NCBI GenBank assembly: GCA_017999235.1
Contig: JAGOBN010000273.1
Span: forward strand, 1-6,004
DNA from: Anaerolineales bacterium
Lineage (GTDB): Bacteria; Chloroflexota; Anaerolineae; Anaerolineales; UBA6663
Direction: 5' to 3'
DNA length: 6,004 nucleotides
The notes below the pieces were generated by a model that saw only the letters and a list, made by a program, of their open reading frames with translations, did not search any database and was not told the origin of the DNA. This document shows, in pieces, positions 5,344 to 6,004 of the stretch (position 1 is its first letter; every line of letters starts with the position of its first letter). Position numbers and translations under genes: made by a program.

Positions 5344-6004
5344 ACTGTCTCCATCCCGGGCTTGGCCGGGATCACAATCTGCACCAGCGTCCCGCGCCCT
5401 GGCTCGGAGGCCACCTGGCAGCGCCCGCCCAACAACGTCGCGCGCTCCTGCATCCCCAGCAGCCCCCAGGCTGCCCGGCCCACGTTCTCCACCAGCAGCG
5501 GGTTGAACCCGCAGCCATTATCGCGCACATCCAGCCGGATGGCGGCGTCGTCGTACGTGAGATGGATCCAGGCTTGCGTGGCGCGGCTGTGCTTGATAGT
5601 GTTCGTCAGCGCCTCCTGCGCCACGCGAAACAGCGCGATATTTACGGCCGGCGCCAGCGGGCGCTCGCGGCCGGCCACTTCCACATGAATCTCCAAGGGC
5701 GTGTGCTCGGGCAGCGCCTTGGTGTACCAGCGCAGGGTGGCCGCCAGACCCAGATCATCCAAATGGGAGGGCCGCAGGTCGGCAATCAGCCGCCCCAGCT
5801 CGTCGAGCGCGTCGGTGGTTAAGGTCTCCAGCCGGCGCAGGCTGGGACGCGCTTCCGGCGCGGCCGCTTCCACCATACCGGCCACGCCGCGCAAGCCCAG
5901 GCCCAGCGCCGTGAGCGTTTGACCCGTGGCGTCGTGCAGTTCCCGCGCGATGCGCTGCCGTTCGGCCTCCTGCGCGGCCACCACCCGGCGCAGCAGTTCG
6001 CCGC
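5340..6004 (-). CDS. Sensor histidine kinase, NarX/LiaS type (HisKA_3), 5' end outside window
   Basis: The reading frame is open to the right edge, so this is the C-terminal 220 residues or so of a longer kinase. An internal GTG at 5984 is not a credible start, because the typical HisKA_3 lead-in (ELLRR before VVAAQEAERQRIARELHD) continues upstream of it. The phosphoacceptor His of RELHDATGQ is at 5934-5936. The ATPase domain follows, with N-box EALTNTIKHS, G1 box DVRDNGCGFN and G2 box GLLGMQERATLLGG, and ends with RGTLVQIVIP. The protein autophosphorylates and passes phosphate to the response regulator encoded immediately downstream. The N-terminal sensing part (GAF, PAS or membrane) is not in the window, so the signal is unknown. 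Confidence 0.95.
   Translation of the reverse strand, partial: GELLRRVVAAQEAERQRIARELHDATGQTLTALGLGLRGVAGMVEAAAPEARPSLRRLETLTTDALDELGRLIADLRPSHLDDLGLAATLRWYTKALPEHTPLEIHVEVAGRERPLAPAVNIALFRVAQEALTNTIKHSRATQAWIHLTYDDAAIRLDVRDNGCGFNPLLVENVGRAAWGLLGMQERATLLGGRCQVASEPGRGTLVQIVIPAKPGMETV

Noticed and set aside
1..6004. CRISPR arrays, tRNA/rRNA genes, insertion sequences
   Set aside because: I saw no regularly spaced repeats, no tRNA-like cloverleaf, no transposase motifs and no terminal inverted repeats with target duplications.

Overview
The window is high-GC bacterial DNA. Two AT-rich patches stand out: the only long intergenic region (31 of 100 bases G/C at 2081-2180) and a short stretch inside the carbamate kinase gene. 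Genes are tightly packed, GTG and TTG starts are common, and CCGGC/GCCGG words are frequent. This look, together with a XRE-cupin regulator and a NarL-type two-component pair, would suit an environmental bacterium such as a Chloroflexota (Anaerolineae-like) lineage. That assignment is a guess from style, not from a marker gene.

Layout: (1) On the minus strand, reading leftwards from 1966, lie a carbamate kinase gene (arcC), a NitT/TauT-type ABC transporter permease, and the first 14 codons of what looks like the matching ABC ATPase, cut by the left edge. (2) Positions 1967-2238 form a divergent control region with overlapping back-to-back promoters, inverted repeats and two GC-rich leader hairpins. 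(3) On the plus strand from 2239 lie a XRE-cupin transcriptional regulator, an aspartase/fumarase-superfamily lyase with unusual active-site changes, and a 177-residue tryptophan-rich protein that I do not recognise. They are spaced 9 and 5 bases apart, so they are probably one operon. (4) Convergent to that, on the minus strand from the right edge, lie a NarX/LiaS-type histidine kinase (5' end outside the window) and its NarL/FixJ-type response regulator, overlapping by 4 bases.

Working model (inference): the divergent locus is a small nitrogen-compound utilisation unit. The ABC system imports a small nitrogenous molecule. The lyase cleaves a C-N (or C-O) bond in it or in a product. Carbamate kinase recovers ATP from carbamoyl phosphate, which would imply a carbamoyl-transferring step encoded outside the window. 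The XRE-cupin protein senses a ligand and controls both directions from the shared intergenic region. The substrate cannot be read from this window. The most distinctive elements are the lyase, in which the family's conserved substrate-binding Thr is replaced by Ile, and the unknown protein next to it. The two-component system is ordinary and probably unrelated.
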